This document shows positions 63,101 through 64,000 of a stretch of 64,000 nucleotides of DNA, in pieces. Each line of letters starts with the position of its first letter. The stretch's first letter is position 1. This DNA comes from Toxoplasma gondii ME49 (taxonomy: Eukaryota > Apicomplexa > Conoidasida > Eucoccidiorida > Sarcocystidae). A model generated the notes under the pieces. That model saw only the letters and a program-made list of their open reading frames with translations, ran no database searches and was not told the DNA's origin. The translations under genes were made by a program, and so were the position numbers. The stretch is taken from the NCBI RefSeq assembly GCF_000006565.2, contig NC_031475.1, positions 4,044,522-4,108,521 on the forward strand, written 5' to 3'.

Positions 63101-64000
63101 TTTCCCCACTGCGCCTCGTCCCGTGTGTGCTTCGCCGCTCTGAAACTCCACAGCTCAGCTTCCTGCGCGCCTCTCTTGTCGCAAATACGCGACTCGTTTT
63201 TTCGCATCTCCTCCGGAACGCCATTCCTCACTCGCTCTCCCCTGCGCTGCTTCTTTTTGCCGTCAGGGTTTACCCCGTCGACTTTTTCGACAATTCCAGA
63301 ATCTGTCTGAACCCTTCGAATACGTAAAAGTACGTCTGCAGGGAAGCGCCGTTTCGCTGCCCATCCGGGGACTTCGTCTCGCGTCTCTTAATTGAATTTC
63401 TGAGGAAGTGATGTGGTGTCTGTCTTTACCATCCTTTCGTCTTCGGTGACTCGCCTGCAAAGACCTGCAAGTCAACAGACAGCGACAACAGATACTTTCA
63501 TACAGTTACTAAACAGGTGCCAGGCCAATAAAGGCGAGAGATGCACTTTGCTACTCCTGCCTAATGCTTGTGTGCGTGTACGGAATTCCCGATGCCGGTT
63601 CTTCTTGTGAGTAGTACATGGAGCAACACTCTCCCTACTCGATTGTATTTCTTTCATGTTTGGGCGGCTGTGACTTCTGTCTGAACAATGACTGGGAAAG
63701 AGTTCGTAGAAACTGACAGACGGCTACCGCGTGCTGTCCTTCATCGTGGCCCAGTCGGCCGCGCTATAGAGCAGCACAGTGTTCTCCTGTGAACCTTTCC
63801 ACTGATGCCTTAAAAAGAGGTGAACAGAGAGGAAGAAGGAAGCAGAAAGAGAGCGCGACAGAAAAGACAGATGCATCGCCTGTCTCGCGTCAAGATGTAA
63901 TTTGCGGAAGCCGTGTGAGTGTCAGACATATGGGGGTTCTCTCGACGTAGGCTTCCTTTTCTCTGGCCGCGCCACTTGGTGTGTGGGACCGAGACACAGT
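60153..64000. other. 3' flank of the large unknown gene and probable promoter of a gene beyond the window
   Basis: No gene is called. A 71-codon ATG frame at 60743-60958 has fairly protein-like composition but no support. From about 62.4 to 63.3 kb the sequence is GC- and CT-rich with long open frames on both strands that lack ATG starts, typical of a coccidian promoter and 5' leader. Purine-rich sequence follows near 63820-63870. Confidence 0.4.
61436..61458. repeat. (TA)n microsatellite
   Basis: About 23 bases of pure TA alternation in the 3' intergenic region. Confidence 0.9.

Noticed and set aside
62465..63310. Plus-strand open frame of 281 codons
   Set aside because: It begins with GTG, has no early ATG, and reads CT-rich leader-like sequence. 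Equally long frames lie on the other strand.

Overview
This window looks like nuclear DNA of a tissue-cyst-forming coccidian (Sarcocystidae; Toxoplasma, Hammondia or Neospora type). The genes are broken by GT-AG introns with CT-rich acceptor tracts. The predicted proteins are long and rich in Ser, Arg and Ala low-complexity sequence. Coding exons are GC-rich, non-coding DNA is CT-rich or AT-rich, and TA microsatellites are common. Two eukaryotic-type nuclear tRNA genes are present. There are no bacterial operons, CRISPR arrays or intact mobile elements. The species assignment is inferred from overall style, not from a database match.

Seven protein genes can be supported by joining exons whose splice phases agree. 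From left to right: (1) an SCO1/SenC copper chaperone for cytochrome c oxidase, minus strand, 8 exons, 142-3901; (2) a 2207-residue Ser/Arg-rich protein with a coiled-coil C-terminal region, plus strand, 3 exons, 8303-16164; (3) a serine-rich protein of unknown function, minus strand, 19153-21027; (4) an EngB/YihA-family GTPase with a probable organelle-targeting N-terminus and a C-terminal extension of about 860 residues, plus strand, about 12 exons, 23166-34528; (5) a small secreted protein with a signal peptide, plus strand, 37090-39250; (6) a lysine-rich coiled-coil protein, plus strand, 6 exons, 43023-49205; (7) a 1953-residue unknown protein, plus strand, 5 exons, 52638-60152.

Two tRNA genes lie inside introns of the EngB-like gene: tRNA-Gly(UCC) on the same strand and tRNA-Cys(GCA) on the opposite strand. 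A diverged direct repeat (35.8 kb and 41.1 kb) brackets the small secreted-protein gene. A perfect 144-bp tandem duplication lies in an intron of the coiled-coil gene. The stretches 4-8.3 kb, 16.2-19.1 kb, 34.5-37.1 kb, 39.3-43 kb, 49.2-52.6 kb and 60.2-64 kb hold no gene that can be defended.

Two genes have recognisable roles in organelle biology: SCO1 in the mitochondrial inner membrane, and EngB in ribosome assembly, probably in the mitochondrion or apicoplast. The other five are unrecognised and probably lineage-restricted. Neighbours show no sign of being co-regulated.
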